Below, piece by piece: positions 34,982 through 44,653 of a stretch of DNA of 64,000 nucleotides. The stretch is taken from positions 1 through 64,000 of the forward strand of contig JAKSJP010000012.1 of NCBI GenBank assembly GCA_024398105.1. Direction: 5' to 3'. Made by a program: the position numbers and the translations under genes. How positions within the stretch are numbered: position 1 is the stretch's first letter; every line of letters begins with the position of its first letter. Source of the stretch: Bacteroidales bacterium (GTDB lineage Bacteria; Bacteroidota; Bacteroidia; Bacteroidales; UBA932). Under the pieces are notes generated by a model, which saw only the letters and a program-made list of their open reading frames with translations, had not been told where the DNA came from and searched no databases.

Positions 34982-36607
34982 ATGGCAGAATTCAGATATG
35001 CACCGATGTTTCAGCTTGGCGAAGACAAGACTGAATACTACAAGATCCCTGGTTCAGAGCAGTATGTCTCTACAGGTGATTTCGAGGGCAACAAGATCCT
35101 CAAGATCCAGAAGGAAGGTCTCACAGTGATGGCGAACACCGCTTTCCGTGACGTCAGCTTCCTCCTCCGCCGCTCACACAACGAGCAGGTAGCGAAGATC
35201 CTCGCAGACCCTGAGGCTAGCGCAAACGACAAGTACGTTGCACTTACCTTCCTCCGCAACGCAGAGGTCGCAGCAAAGGGCAAGCTTCCTCTCTGTCAGG
35301 ATACAGGTACCGCTATCATCCACGGCGAGAAGGGCCAGCACGTATGGACCGGCTTCTGTGATGAGGAGGCTCTGTCACTCGGTGTCTACAAGACATATAC
35401 AGAGGAGAATCTCCGCTATTCACAGAACGCACCTCTCGACATGTACAACGAGGTCAACACAAAGTGCAACCTCCCTGCACAGATCGACATCGAGGCAGCT
35501 GAGGGCATGGAGTACCGTTTCCTTTGCGTCACAAAGGGTGGTGGCTCTGCAAACAAGACATATCTCTACCAGGAGACAAAGGCACGTATCCAGAACCCTG
35601 GCACACTCGTTCCTTTCCTCGTAGCAAAGATGAAGACTCTCGGTACAGCCGCTTGTCCTCCTTACCACATCGCCATCGTAGTCGGTGGTACTTCAGCTGA
35701 GAAGAACCTCCTCACAGTGAAGCTCGCTTCGACACACTACTATGACGAGCTCCCTACCACAGGAGACGAGACAGGACGCGCATTCCGCGACATCGAGCTC
35801 GAGAAGCAGCTCCTCGAAGAGACCCACAAGATCGGCCTCGGCGCACAGTTCGGCGGCAAGTACATGGCACATGACATCCGCGTCGTACGTCTCCCACGCC
35901 ACGGTGCAAGCTGCCCTATCGGTCTCGGTGTAAGCTGCTCTGCAGACCGTAACATCAAGACAAAGATCAATGAGGACGGTATCTGGATCGAGAAGATGGA
36001 CGACAAGCCATACGAGCTCATCCCAGAGGAGCTCCGCAACGCAGGCGAGAGCGGAGCAGTCGAGATCGACCTCAACCAGCCTATGTCAGAGGTATGCAAG
36101 ATCCTCACAAACTACCCTGTAGGTACCCGCCTCAACCTCAAGGGCACCATCATCGTAGGCCGTGACATCGCTCACGCAAAGCTCAAGGCCCGTCTCGACG
36201 CAGGCGAGGGCATGCCTCAGTACATGAAGGACCATCCTATCTACTACGCAGGCCCTGCAAAGACTCCTGCCGGAATGGCATGTGGTTCAATGGGACCTAC
36301 AACAGCAGGCCGTATGGACCCATACGTAGACGAGTTCCAGGACAACGGCGGCTCTATGATCATGCTTGCCAAGGGTAACCGCAGCCAGGCTGTGACCGAC
36401 GCATGTAAGAAGCATGGCGGTTTCTACCTCGGTTCAATCGGCGGTCCTGCTGCGATCCTCGCACAGAACAACATCAAGAGCATCGAGTGCGTAGAGTACC
36501 CTGAGCTCGGAATGGAGGCAATCTGGAAGATCGAAGTAGAGGACTTCCCTGCATTCATCCTCGTTGACGACAAGGGCAACGACTTCTTCAAGACCATCGG
36601 TCTTTAA
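34982..36607 (+). CDS. fumA: Fumarate hydratase, class I (iron-sulfur)
   Basis: Interconverts fumarate and L-malate with an oxygen-labile [4Fe-4S] cluster. The 541-aa protein has the N-terminal alpha domain and C-terminal beta domain in one chain. Conserved cysteines expected to hold the cluster are in [28 protein letters not shown] and [16 protein letters not shown]. The beta-domain active-site text [33 protein letters not shown] is intact when read as its conserved blocks. Codon use resembles that of susC, suggesting strong expression. It follows prfB by 23 bases and precedes serB. Confidence 0.95.
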   Translation: MAEFRYAPMFQLGEDKTEYYKIPGSEQYVSTGDFEGNKILKIQKEGLTVMANTAFRDVSFLLRRSHNEQVAKILADPEASANDKYVALTFLRNAEVAAKGKLPLCQDTGTAIIHGEKGQHVWTGFCDEEALSLGVYKTYTEENLRYSQNAPLDMYNEVNTKCNLPAQIDIEAAEGMEYRFLCVTKGGGSANKTYLYQETKARIQNPGTLVPFLVAKMKTLGTAACPPYHIAIVVGGTSAEKNLLTVKLASTHYYDELPTTGDETGRAFRDIELEKQLLEETHKIGLGAQFGGKYMAHDIRVVRLPRHGASCPIGLGVSCSADRNIKTKINEDGIWIEKMDDKPYELIPEELRNAGESGAVEIDLNQPMSEVCKILTNYPVGTRLNLKGTIIVGRDIAHAKLKARLDAGEGMPQYMKDHPIYYAGPAKTPAGMACGSMGPTTAGRMDPYVDEFQDNGGSMIMLAKGNRSQAVTDACKKHGGFYLGSIGGPAAILAQNNIKSIECVEYPELGMEAIWKIEVEDFPAFILVDDKGNDFFKTIGL

Positions 36608-36631
36608 TAAACCTATACCAGTTCCTTCATC

Positions 36632-37864
36632 ATGGATCTCAGAGACAACGAAATCATTCAGGTGAACATCTCAGGTGACGACAAACCTGGACTTGTGCTT
36701 GCCTTTTCAGAAATCCTCGCATCATACGATGCGTTCATACTTGACATCGGCCAGGCGAACATCCATCAGTCGCTCACCTTGGGAATCCTTTTCAGCACCA
36801 CTCGTGACAAGTCGGGATTCATCATGAAGGACCTGCTCTTCAAGGCGTCGGAACTCGGCGTGTCGGTAAGGTTCACTCCGATCGACACCGAGCACTACAA
36901 CCAGTGGGTCGCACGCCAGGGCAGAAACCGTTACATCATCACTCTGCTGGGCCGTACCATAACGGCTCAGCAGATCACTGATGTGACATCGGTGATCTAC
37001 CGCTTCGGACTCAACATCGATGCCATCAAGCGTCTGACCGGACGAATCCCGCTTCAGGAGGAGACCGGAAAGATCAGGTCTTCGATCGAGTTCTCGGTCC
37101 GTGGATCGCTTACGCACGAACAGAGGTCTGAGCTTCAGGCAGAGCTTGTCCACAACATGTCCGAAGGAGTGGACGTGTCTTTCCAGAGGGACAACATCTA
37201 CCGCAGAAGCCGCCGTCTCATCTGTTTCGATATGGATTCCACTCTCATCCATACCGAGTGTATCGATGAACTTGCCGACAGGGCAGGAGTGGGCGAGCAG
37301 GTGAGAGCCATCACAGAAAGCGCGATGCGTGGCGAGATAGACTTCATTGAAAGCTTCACCAGGCGTGTGGCCCTCCTCAAGGGACTCGACGAGTCAGTCA
37401 TGGAGGAGATCGCGCGCAACCTTCCTCTCAACGAAGGACTCGAGCGTATGATGACCATCCTCAAGAGAGTCGGTTACAAGACAGCCATCCTGTCCGGAGG
37501 ATTCACATATTTCGGAAAGTATCTCCAGCAGAAGTTCGGCTTCGACTATGTCTATGCCAATGAACTGGAGGTAGAGGACGGAAAGCTTACCGGAAGGTAC
37601 AGAGGAGAAGTGGTGGACGGACGCAGGAAGGCTGAGCTTCTCAGGCTTCTCTGCCAGGTCGAGCACATCGACCTCGAGCAGGCCGTGGCTGTAGGCGACG
37701 GCGCGAACGACCTTCCTATGCTGGGTCTCGCAGGCCTCGGAATCGCTTACCATGCGAAGCCGAAGGTGAAGGCCAATGCCAAACAGTCGATATCGAGCAT
37801 CGGTCTCGACGGAATACTTTATTTCCTCGGCCTCAAGGACTCACAGATAGAGGCGAACATCTAG
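36632..37864 (+). CDS. serB: Phosphoserine phosphatase with N-terminal ACT domains
   Basis: Last step of serine synthesis: O-phospho-L-serine to serine. The 410-aa protein has two ACT-like modules (IIQVNISGDDKPGLVLAFSEIL and RYIITLLGRTITAQQITDVTSVI, residues 1-170) and a HAD phosphatase domain with the nucleophile motif CFDMDSTLIHTECIDELA (about residue 205), SGGFTYFGKYLQ (motif II) and VGDGANDLPML (motif IV). ACT domains usually bind an amino acid, so feedback control by serine is plausible. Confidence 0.94.
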   Translation: MDLRDNEIIQVNISGDDKPGLVLAFSEILASYDAFILDIGQANIHQSLTLGILFSTTRDKSGFIMKDLLFKASELGVSVRFTPIDTEHYNQWVARQGRNRYIITLLGRTITAQQITDVTSVIYRFGLNIDAIKRLTGRIPLQEETGKIRSSIEFSVRGSLTHEQRSELQAELVHNMSEGVDVSFQRDNIYRRSRRLICFDMDSTLIHTECIDELADRAGVGEQVRAITESAMRGEIDFIESFTRRVALLKGLDESVMEEIARNLPLNEGLERMMTILKRVGYKTAILSGGFTYFGKYLQQKFGFDYVYANELEVEDGKLTGRYRGEVVDGRRKAELLRLLCQVEHIDLEQAVAVGDGANDLPMLGLAGLGIAYHAKPKVKANAKQSISSIGLDGILYFLGLKDSQIEANI

Positions 37865-37876
37865 AACGAAGGCACC

Positions 37877-38062
37877 ATGGACCATCTTCCACTCAACGAC
37901 ATCCCGATGCTTGTGTCGTCGATAAATTTTCTCCTCCGCGACGAGGAGTTCGACAATCTCGACCAGATCTGCGACTGCTATGGTGTCGAGCGTGGGGAAA
38001 TTGACAGGATACTCGCTTCGGCGGGATTCGCATATTCAGAAACTTTGAACAAAATCAGATAG
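37877..38062 (+). CDS. Small DUF4250 family protein
   Basis: A 61-aa protein with the DUF4250 pattern: LPLNDIPMLVSSINFLLRDEEFDNLDQICDCYGVERGEIDRILASAGFAYS. It looks like a small helical protein with a helix-turn-helix-like middle. It sits 12 bases after serB and 3 before the Na/Pi cotransporter gene, so it is within an operon. Function unknown. Confidence 0.8.
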   Translation: MDHLPLNDIPMLVSSINFLLRDEEFDNLDQICDCYGVERGEIDRILASAGFAYSETLNKIR

Positions 38063-38065
38063 ACA

Positions 38066-39760
38066 ATGGGTACGACAGCTGTTTTTTCTGCCATCCTTAC
38101 TCTACTTGCAGGAATCGGTATCTTCCTGATCGCCTGCCAGATGATGAGCTCGAATCTTGAGTCTGCAAGTTCGAACAAGCTCAAGTCACTCTTCGCAAAA
38201 GCGTCGAAAAGCAAGCTTCTCGGAGTAGGTATCGGTACTGTCGGCACCGCTGCGATCCAGAGCTCCGGTGCGACCACCGTGATGACCATCGGTTTCGTGA
38301 ATGCCGGTATCATCTCGCTCGTCCAGGCTGCGACCATCATCTACGGTGCAAACATCGGTACGACCGTGACCGCACAGATCGTCGCCCTCGGTATGTTCGG
38401 CGGTGCGAACTCAATCTCGACCACCGTCATCTTCTCGGCGTTCGCGGGTATCGGAGCGTTCATCTCTCTCTTCTCCAAGAAGGCAAGCCTCAAGACCATA
38501 GGCGGAATCCTCACAGGTTTCGGTATGCTCTTCGTCGGACTCTCGCTCATGAGCGGTTCCATGTCTGATTTCGCTGCCCTTGACGGTGTGAAGGTATTCC
38601 TTGCAAAGATCGGCAACCCTATACTGCTTGTGCTTCTCGGAGCTGTGTTCACGGCGATCATCCAGAGTTCATCGGTCATGACCTCTATCGCCCTTGCTAT
38701 GGTAGTCAGCGGCCTTATCACCCTTGACCAGGGTATATTCCTTACCATGGGTTCCAACATCGGATCCTGCGTCGTCGCAGTCATCGCCGGTATGACCAGT
38801 GGCAAGAACGCGAAGAGAACCGCCTTCATCCACTTGATCTTCAACTGCTCCGGTGTCATAGTGTTCCTTATCCTCGGTGCCTTCCTCGGACTGTTCTCGG
38901 GCGGTTCACTCACATTCGGATCAATCTCTGACAAGCTCTTCCCAGGTGCGCCTCAGACCCAGCTGGCTATGTTCCATACAATCTTCAATGTATTGACCGT
39001 AGCGTTCATGCTGCCTCTCACCAATGCACTTGTAGCCCTTGTATGCAAGATCGTCCCTGACGGATCGTCTAAGGAAGATCCGGACCAGATGCACCTTCGC
39101 TATGTCGACGACAACCTCCTCAGGACTCCTCCTGTGGCTGTCGAGATGACCAAGCGCGAGATCATCGCGATGTCAGAGCTTGCGATGGACAACTTCGACA
39201 GGGCACTCTCGATAGTGACAACTCTCGACCTTTCTGAGATTGATCTCTTCAGCAGGAACGAGGAACAGCTGAACTTCATCAACCGTTCGCTCGTGAACTT
39301 TGTCGTAAAGCTCTCAGAGAAGAAGGGACTCAGCGAGAAGGACCACATCTATCTTACGACTACCTTCCGCACTGTCCGTGACCTCGAAAGAATCGGTGAC
39401 TATGCTGAGAACATCATCGAGTATGCTGAGAACCTCAAGGAAAGCAACCAGCATTTCTCAGACGACGCCCTCTATGAGATCAGCCAGCTCAAGATACTCG
39501 TACACAACCTCTACGACAGCGTGATGCTTGCATACAATGATGAGAGCTTCATCGCTCTCGGCGATGCGAACAGGATCGAGGAGGAGATTGACGACTATAC
39601 AAAGGTCATGGAGGACAACCATATCATCCGTCTTTCAAACGGTATCTGTACCCCTACGACCGGAGCCCAGTATCTGTCACTCTCTACCAACGTCGAGCGT
39701 ATCGGAGACCACCTCATCAACGTGGCAAAGAGTATCCGCAGCTTCGCGAACAAGTCATAG
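38066..39760 (+). CDS. Na+/phosphate cotransporter with C-terminal PhoU-like domain
   Basis: NptA/PNaS-type inner-membrane transporter, 564 aa. The two inverted Na/Pi repeats carry the paired motifs GTAAIQSSGATTVMTIGFVNAG (about residue 57) and FTAIIQSSSVMTSIALAMVVSG (about residue 198), whose QSS triplets bind substrate. Residues about 340-560 are soluble and helical, PhoU-like (RTVRDLERIGDYAENIIEYAENL and TNVERIGDHLINVAKSI). It may import or export phosphate; bacterial members with PhoU tails are often not under classical Pho control. Confidence 0.92.
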   Translation: MGTTAVFSAILTLLAGIGIFLIACQMMSSNLESASSNKLKSLFAKASKSKLLGVGIGTVGTAAIQSSGATTVMTIGFVNAGIISLVQAATIIYGANIGTTVTAQIVALGMFGGANSISTTVIFSAFAGIGAFISLFSKKASLKTIGGILTGFGMLFVGLSLMSGSMSDFAALDGVKVFLAKIGNPILLVLLGAVFTAIIQSSSVMTSIALAMVVSGLITLDQGIFLTMGSNIGSCVVAVIAGMTSGKNAKRTAFIHLIFNCSGVIVFLILGAFLGLFSGGSLTFGSISDKLFPGAPQTQLAMFHTIFNVLTVAFMLPLTNALVALVCKIVPDGSSKEDPDQMHLRYVDDNLLRTPPVAVEMTKREIIAMSELAMDNFDRALSIVTTLDLSEIDLFSRNEEQLNFINRSLVNFVVKLSEKKGLSEKDHIYLTTTFRTVRDLERIGDYAENIIEYAENLKESNQHFSDDALYEISQLKILVHNLYDSVMLAYNDESFIALGDANRIEEEIDDYTKVMEDNHIIRLSNGICTPTTGAQYLSLSTNVERIGDHLINVAKSIRSFANKS

Positions 39761-39766
39761 CGTCCT

Positions 39767-40627
39767 ATGCTTTCCCTTGACAAGGAATTCCTTTCCCCTT
39801 TGCTCAGACATAGGGAGAATGACTCCCACAAGGGAAACTACGGGCATCTGCTTCTTGTCTGCGGCTGCGAGACTATGCCTGGAGCGGCTGTCCTTGCGAC
39901 TGATGCCGCACTCCATTCCGGCTGCGGTCTGGTGACCCTCCATTCGACCCGCAATGCAGCAGTAGCTGCAGTGACGGCCTGTCCTTCGGCTATGCTGTCG
40001 ATCGACCCGCAGGATTGTCTCTCAAGCATTCCTGACAATCTTCAGAAATATACCGCGATAGCGGCAGGACCGGGACTTGGCCGCGACCCGCGCACCGTCA
40101 ATGCCTTGGCAGGACTGATGTCCAAGGCCTCCGGTCTGGGTATTCCTATGGTCCTTGATGCCGATGCTCTGAATATCATTTCCGAGAATCCGGATCTTAT
40201 GTCCATGGTACCCCGTGGCAGCGTCATGACCCCGCATCTTGGCGAACTCCGTCGCCTTGGCGGCGATGCCGTCCAGCTCAGCCGCGCAAGCGGCTGCGTG
40301 GTCGTCCAGAAGGGCTACGGAAGCCGGATCTTCGTGCCGGCGGACGGGCAGGGGAGCATGGACATAGAGCAAGACGGTGTCAAAGCCTATGCGAATACTA
40401 CAGGCAATCCCGGAATGGCTAAAGGCGGCAGCGGCGACGTCCTGACCGGACTTGTCGGAGGCCTTCTTGCCAGAGGCTATAGTGCCGACATCGCGGCTAT
40501 GCTCGGAGTATGGATTCATGGCTATGCCGGTGATGTGCTGAGCGCAGAGTGTACACAAGAAAGCTACAGCAGCGCTGACCTTGTGGGAAAGCTCTGCTGC
40601 GGCTTCAAAGTTCTGTATGGAGAGTAG
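39767..40627 (+). CDS. nnrD: ADP-dependent NAD(P)H-hydrate dehydratase
   Basis: Repairs damaged hydrated NAD(P)H using ADP. The 286-aa ribokinase-like domain has KGNYGHLLLVCG near the N terminus, AGPGLGRDPRTV, VLDADALNIIS, MTPHLGELRRL and the active-site GNPGMAKGGSGDVLTGLVGGLLA with its catalytic Asp. The NnrE epimerase half, fused in many bacteria, is absent, so epimerase activity must come from elsewhere. It lies 6 bases after the Na/Pi gene and converges on the purine phosphorylase gene (6-base gap). Confidence 0.92.
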   Translation: MLSLDKEFLSPLLRHRENDSHKGNYGHLLLVCGCETMPGAAVLATDAALHSGCGLVTLHSTRNAAVAAVTACPSAMLSIDPQDCLSSIPDNLQKYTAIAAGPGLGRDPRTVNALAGLMSKASGLGIPMVLDADALNIISENPDLMSMVPRGSVMTPHLGELRRLGGDAVQLSRASGCVVVQKGYGSRIFVPADGQGSMDIEQDGVKAYANTTGNPGMAKGGSGDVLTGLVGGLLARGYSADIAAMLGVWIHGYAGDVLSAECTQESYSSADLVGKLCCGFKVLYGE

Positions 40628-40633
40628 CTGTCT

Positions 40634-41452
40634 CTAGTTCTGGAGAAGTGCCATGAAGATTGCTATCATCTTCTTTGAGGCTTTCTGGGCGGCGACGATC
40701 ACTTCCTGCTCGTCGGTTCCGTTCTCTTCCGATCCTTCGCGATAGACGTCAGTTATCACTGACATTCCGAAAACACGCATTCCGCAGTGTCTGGCTACGA
40801 TTGCCTCAGGCACTGTCGACATGCCGACTGCATCGCCACCGATGCGCTTGAGGAAACGGTACTCTGCCGGAGTCTCGTAGCTCGGACCAGTGAGGGCTAC
40901 ATATACGCCTTTCTTGACTTCGATCCCGAGCTCCGCGGCCGCTTTCTCGGCCTGGGCCGTCATCTGGAGGTCGTAAGGCCTGGTCATGTCAGGGAAACGC
41001 GGTCCGAATTCATCGAGGTTAGGTCCGATGAGCGGATTAGGGGTAAGTCCGATGTGGTCGGTGATGATCATCAGGTCTCCCACTTCGAAACCATCCTGCA
41101 TTCCGCCGGCAGCGTTCGAGACGAACAGATTCTTCACTCCTATCACCGACATCACACGTACGGGTAGGGTGACCATGGACATGTCATAGCCTTCGTAGAA
41201 GTGGAAACGTCCCTGCATGGCTATTACTTCGCGTCCGGCAAGCTTGCCGACGATGAAGTTTCCCTTATGGCCGATCGCGGTGGATACCGGGAAACCGGGG
41301 ATCTCGCTGTAAGGAATGACGAGGGCATCCTCGATCTGGTCGGCCAGGTCACCGAGCCCGCTTCCGAGGATTATGCCTGTGTCAGGCTTCCTGTCTCCCA
41401 TCCTGCCGCTCAGATATGTAGCGGCGTCTTTTATCAAAACAGATATGTCCAT
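40634..41452 (-). CDS. punA: Purine nucleoside phosphorylase
   Basis: Trimeric-type PNP: phosphorolysis of purine (deoxy)nucleosides to base and ribose 1-phosphate. The 272-aa protein carries [17 protein letters not shown], the substrate loop [49 protein letters not shown], and [43 protein letters not shown]. It lies 25 bases after the lipase-like gene on the same strand, with no obvious functional tie. Confidence 0.95.
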   Translation of the reverse strand: MDISVLIKDAATYLSGRMGDRKPDTGIILGSGLGDLADQIEDALVIPYSEIPGFPVSTAIGHKGNFIVGKLAGREVIAMQGRFHFYEGYDMSMVTLPVRVMSVIGVKNLFVSNAAGGMQDGFEVGDLMIITDHIGLTPNPLIGPNLDEFGPRFPDMTRPYDLQMTAQAEKAAAELGIEVKKGVYVALTGPSYETPAEYRFLKRIGGDAVGMSTVPEAIVARHCGMRVFGMSVITDVYREGSEENGTDEQEVIVAAQKASKKMIAIFMALLQN

Positions 41453-41477
41453 GGTATAGAATTGCTGATTAATTATC

Positions 41478-42743
41478 CTAGAACAGCTGTCCGATGAGGC
41501 CTGGGATGATGTTGAGTCCCATCTCCTCCATGAAGAAGAAGGCTCCTGTCACGCGGTGTGCAGGCGAGAGAAGCGCCCACTTGACCTCACTTACATTGCC
41601 GTCCTTGAGGCTGTCGTATGCGTGGATAGCGAGCTCCTTAGGTACGATCTCGTCCTTTGCGGAGTGGAGGAGAGTGACCTTTGCTGATGGAAGCCATCCT
41701 GTAGTCGCGTCACCCATCGCGAGGCATGCGTCCACTGCCTGACGGATAGCGGAGTCCTTGTCGAAGTACTCAGGAACTACCATCTGAGAGTAGAGCTTTG
41801 TGCCGTATGCGGACTCGATGAACTCGTTGAGCTCGTCGATGGTGTACTGCTTTGAACGGATCCTGTCGATGATGCCGGTTGCGAGGAATTCCTCTCTGAG
41901 AATGTCAGAAAGCTCGATTCCGTCCATGATCTCAGGATATGCGGTCTTGAATCCGAGAAGTGTGAGAGGAAGGATTGCCGGATATACGCAGTCGTCCTGC
42001 TCGAAATAGAGGTCGAAGAGGAGAGGCATGCTGTAGCAACCGCCGCCGCATGCGGTCTTCCTGAGGTTGAGCTTTGCCTGGTCCTGTGCTGAAAGACCGG
42101 TCTCGATGTACTTCTGGACTGCGAGAGCGACACCGCCGCCCTGTGAGTAGCCGTAGTTCTCAAGATAGTATCCACCCTTCATCTTGATGCCTCTCTTGCC
42201 ATTGATGTAGTCGATTGCAGCGAGGACTGCGTCGGTGCTCTGGCGAGCCTGGACGTCGAGGCAGAGGTAAGGATGGTCGTTTCCTACAGAGACTCCGAAG
42301 CCTTCGTAGTCAGGGCATACGACGAGAGCGTCCTCAAGGGCCTTTGCAAGGGCGATAGGGTTCTTCTCGTATGGAGATTCAGCCTGTGAGCAGATTGTAG
42401 GATGGTTGTCGAGTACGATGAACTTAGGGTCATGGTACTTTGTAAGGATGCCTTCCGGGTAAGCGAGCTTCATTGAGAGAGTCACAGGCTCGCCATGGCC
42501 GTTCACGCTCTGGTAGGTGAGACGTGTGATCTCATAGCTGAGGGCGGCACACTTTGTCTGAGGATTGACCTCGATACCCTCGAAGAGGGCTGCGAAGTCT
42601 TCTGCAGAATAGAGGTTTGAGTCGACGAGGTCGACATCTTCAGTCGATGGCTGAGGTACCGGGACCTCGCTGACGGTGCTTTTCTGGCACGAAAGAACTG
42701 CTGCTGAAAGAATGAGCGCAGTGAAAAATCTAAGAGTCTTCAT
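41478..42743 (-). CDS. Secreted alpha/beta hydrolase (lipase-like) lipoprotein
   Basis: A 421-aa exported serine hydrolase. The N terminus is a lipoprotein signal ([17 protein letters not shown], Cys19). The nucleophile elbow is [11 protein letters not shown], preceded by [11 protein letters not shown]. Late [13 protein letters not shown] and [12 protein letters not shown] hold a candidate Asp and His. The layout (long N-terminal region, YDSLKDG near the end) is that of secreted lipase-like proteins common in Bacteroidales. A minus-strand TATCTTTG box at 42787-42794 fits as its promoter. True substrate unknown. Confidence 0.8.
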   Translation of the reverse strand: MKTLRFFTALILSAAVLSCQKSTVSEVPVPQPSTEDVDLVDSNLYSAEDFAALFEGIEVNPQTKCAALSYEITRLTYQSVNGHGEPVTLSMKLAYPEGILTKYHDPKFIVLDNHPTICSQAESPYEKNPIALAKALEDALVVCPDYEGFGVSVGNDHPYLCLDVQARQSTDAVLAAIDYINGKRGIKMKGGYYLENYGYSQGGGVALAVQKYIETGLSAQDQAKLNLRKTACGGGCYSMPLLFDLYFEQDDCVYPAILPLTLLGFKTAYPEIMDGIELSDILREEFLATGIIDRIRSKQYTIDELNEFIESAYGTKLYSQMVVPEYFDKDSAIRQAVDACLAMGDATTGWLPSAKVTLLHSAKDEIVPKELAIHAYDSLKDGNVSEVKWALLSPAHRVTGAFFFMEEMGLNIIPGLIGQLF

Positions 42744-42835
42744 CTATTTGTATGAATTAATTGTTACTGAAAGTTACCTGTATTCCCAAAGATAGGGAAA
42801 AAAGTGATAACTTTACTGTTATACAGATTAATTAT

Positions 42836-43546
42836 ATGAATATGCTGAAAGAACGTATCCTTGCCTCTGCCGACCCATCACAGGTTGCCGGACTTTCCCG
42901 TTTTTTCAAATGTGGACCTGGACAGTACGGGGAGGGGGACAAGTTCCTTGGCATCAAGGTACCCCTCACCCGCGCCATCGTCAAGGAATGCTGGCAGAAG
43001 ACGGAATTCCCGGAACTGGAGGAATGCATCGGAAGCGAGTACCATGAACTCAGGCTTGCCTCGCTCCTGACCCTTGTCGAGATCTTCTCTCATGCCAAGA
43101 AGGACCAGGTACTCCGTCAGCGCTGCATCGACTTCTATCTGTCCCATACTTCCTATATAAATAACTGGGACCTTGTCGACCTCAGCTGCTATCCGCTGCT
43201 GGGGGAGTGGCTGAAGGATAAGGACAGGACTCTCCTCTATGAGCTTGCCCGCAGCGGAAAGACTATCTGGGAAAGAAGGATAGGAATGGTCAGCACGATG
43301 CAGCTTGTCCGGGCAGGGGAACTGGACGATACTTATGCGATAGCTGACATCTTCCTCGGGGAAGAGAAACTGCATGACCTGTTGCAGAAGGCGGTAGGAT
43401 GGCTGCTTCGGGAGGCTGGAAAACGGGATCCTCAGAGGCTGAAGGACTGGCTTGGACCTCGTGTCTCAGGCATGCCCCGCACTATGCTCCGATACGCGAT
43501 TGAGAAATTTCCGGAGGAGGAAAGACAATATTTTATGGCAAAGTAG
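42836..43546 (+). CDS. DNA alkylation repair protein, AlkD-like HEAT-repeat family
   Basis: A 236-aa all-helical protein of the AlkC/AlkD type, which excises bulky or positively charged alkyl-purines without base flipping. I start at the ATG at 42836 (MNMLKERILASAD). Typical features are GEGDKFLGIKVPLTRAIVKEC, YHELRLASLLTLVEIF, INNWDLVDLSCYPLLGEWL and WERRIGMVSTMQLVR, in the order seen in AlkD homologues. It stands alone between divergent and terminator-bounded neighbours and ends in a clear intrinsic terminator. Confidence 0.88.
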   Translation: MNMLKERILASADPSQVAGLSRFFKCGPGQYGEGDKFLGIKVPLTRAIVKECWQKTEFPELEECIGSEYHELRLASLLTLVEIFSHAKKDQVLRQRCIDFYLSHTSYINNWDLVDLSCYPLLGEWLKDKDRTLLYELARSGKTIWERRIGMVSTMQLVRAGELDDTYAIADIFLGEEKLHDLLQKAVGWLLREAGKRDPQRLKDWLGPRVSGMPRTMLRYAIEKFPEEERQYFMAK

Positions 43547-43551
43547 CCGTC

Positions 43552-43577
43552 AGAGAGCCTTTCAGGGCTCTCTTTTT
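43552..43577 (+). terminator. Intrinsic terminator after alkD-like gene
   Basis: AGAGAGCC (43552-43559), loop, GGCTCTCT (43566-43573), then a run of T. Confidence 0.88.
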
Positions 43578-43631
43578 GTCATTAAGGTATTCTATGGATA
43601 GAAAATATTTTGAAAAATTTACATCCTTGTG

Positions 43632-43662
43632 TTGCAAGGTACTAAATTTTGACATATATTTG
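43632..43662 (+). promoter_or_regulatory. Promoter of the PspC-PadR-PspC operon
   Basis: TTG at 43632-43634 and TATATTTG at 43655-43662, 20 bases apart, matching the Bacteroidetes -33/-7 pattern. The first gene starts 43 bases downstream. Confidence 0.7.
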
Positions 43663-43705
43663 CAGTGTTGAAAGAAATATACAGAACAATAGAATAGCTT
43701 GAATT

Positions 43706-44287
43706 ATGAAAACTACAATCAGCGCTGCAGTCGGCGGCTACAACTTCATCTTTGACAACGACGCATTCTCAAGGTTGTCAGACTACCTGGACAAGTTCAG
43801 GAAGGCTCTTGATCCGATCGGAGCACAGGAGGTGATGGATGAACTCGAAATGAGAATCGCGGATCTCCTTAAGGAGCGCCTTGGTGGCAAGGAGGTAGTG
43901 GATGTCCAGATGGCAGACTCTATCATCTCGCAGCTCGGCCTCCCTGGGGGAGAGCAGTATCAGGGTAACAGGGAGTCTTCGCATAAGGGCGAAGCACCTA
44001 AGTTCGAGTTCTCTTTCGGACGTCCTGGACGTATCATGAGAGACCCTGACGACAGAAGGCTCGGTGGAGTATGCTCAGGTCTTGCGTACTACTTCAACAT
44101 CGACGTGACCCTCGTGCGCATACTCTTCCTCCTCGCACTCATCATGGGAACAGCAGGCTTCTGGATCTACATCATTCTCTGGATCATCGTGCCTGAGGCA
44201 CGTACAGCAGCCGAGAAATGCGAGCTTCGCGGACTCGAGGCAAATGCAGAGAACATCCGCCGTTTCACCTCAACTTCAAACAAGTAA
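43706..44287 (+). CDS. PspC domain membrane protein (small)
   Basis: A 193-aa protein. Its first ~90 residues form a soluble module (GGYNFIFDNDAFSRLSDYLDKFRKAL through MADSIISQLG), and residues about 110-175 are the PspC domain (RIMRDPDDRRLGGVCSGLAYYFNIDVTLVRILFLLALIMG, then FWIYIILWIIVPEA). PspC proteins sense or stabilise the inner membrane under stress. The soluble module is shared with the larger PspC protein two genes downstream, so the two are paralogues. First gene of a three-gene operon with PadR. Confidence 0.88.
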   Translation: MKTTISAAVGGYNFIFDNDAFSRLSDYLDKFRKALDPIGAQEVMDELEMRIADLLKERLGGKEVVDVQMADSIISQLGLPGGEQYQGNRESSHKGEAPKFEFSFGRPGRIMRDPDDRRLGGVCSGLAYYFNIDVTLVRILFLLALIMGTAGFWIYIILWIIVPEARTAAEKCELRGLEANAENIRRFTSTSNK

Positions 44288-44290
44288 ACT

Positions 44291-44650
44291 ATGGAACAGA
44301 ACAATCTCGTCGAGAACAACAGGACCCAGATGCGAAGGGGAGTCCTGGAGTACAGCATCCTTCTCGTGCTCAAGGCCGGCGAAGGCTACACATCTTCAAT
44401 CATCTCAAGGCTCAAGGCGGTCGACATAATCGTAGTCGAAGGTACTCTCTACCCGATGCTCATCCGTCTCAAGAACCAGGGCCTTCTAACCTATCGCTGG
44501 GAGGAATCGCCTCAGGGCCCTCCTCGCAAGTACTATACGCTGACAGAAAAGGGCGCCCAGCAGCTCCGCGAACTTGACCAGGCATGGATGGACCTCGTAA
44601 GGTCAGTCGAAGCCATCCGTACCATTCCTGAACACCTTCTTATCGGATAG
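44291..44650 (+). CDS. PadR family transcriptional regulator
   Basis: A 119-aa winged-helix repressor. It has RRGVLEYSILLVLKAGEGYTSSIISRLKAVDIIVVEGTLYPMLIRLKNQGLLTYRWEESPQGPPRKYYTLTEKGAQQLREL read as its conserved blocks: the TLYPML helix and PRKYYTLTEKG wing are diagnostic. It sits between two PspC genes with 3-base gaps, so it is surely cotranscribed and probably represses its own operon. Confidence 0.93.
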   Translation: MEQNNLVENNRTQMRRGVLEYSILLVLKAGEGYTSSIISRLKAVDIIVVEGTLYPMLIRLKNQGLLTYRWEESPQGPPRKYYTLTEKGAQQLRELDQAWMDLVRSVEAIRTIPEHLLIG

Positions 44651-44653
44651 ACT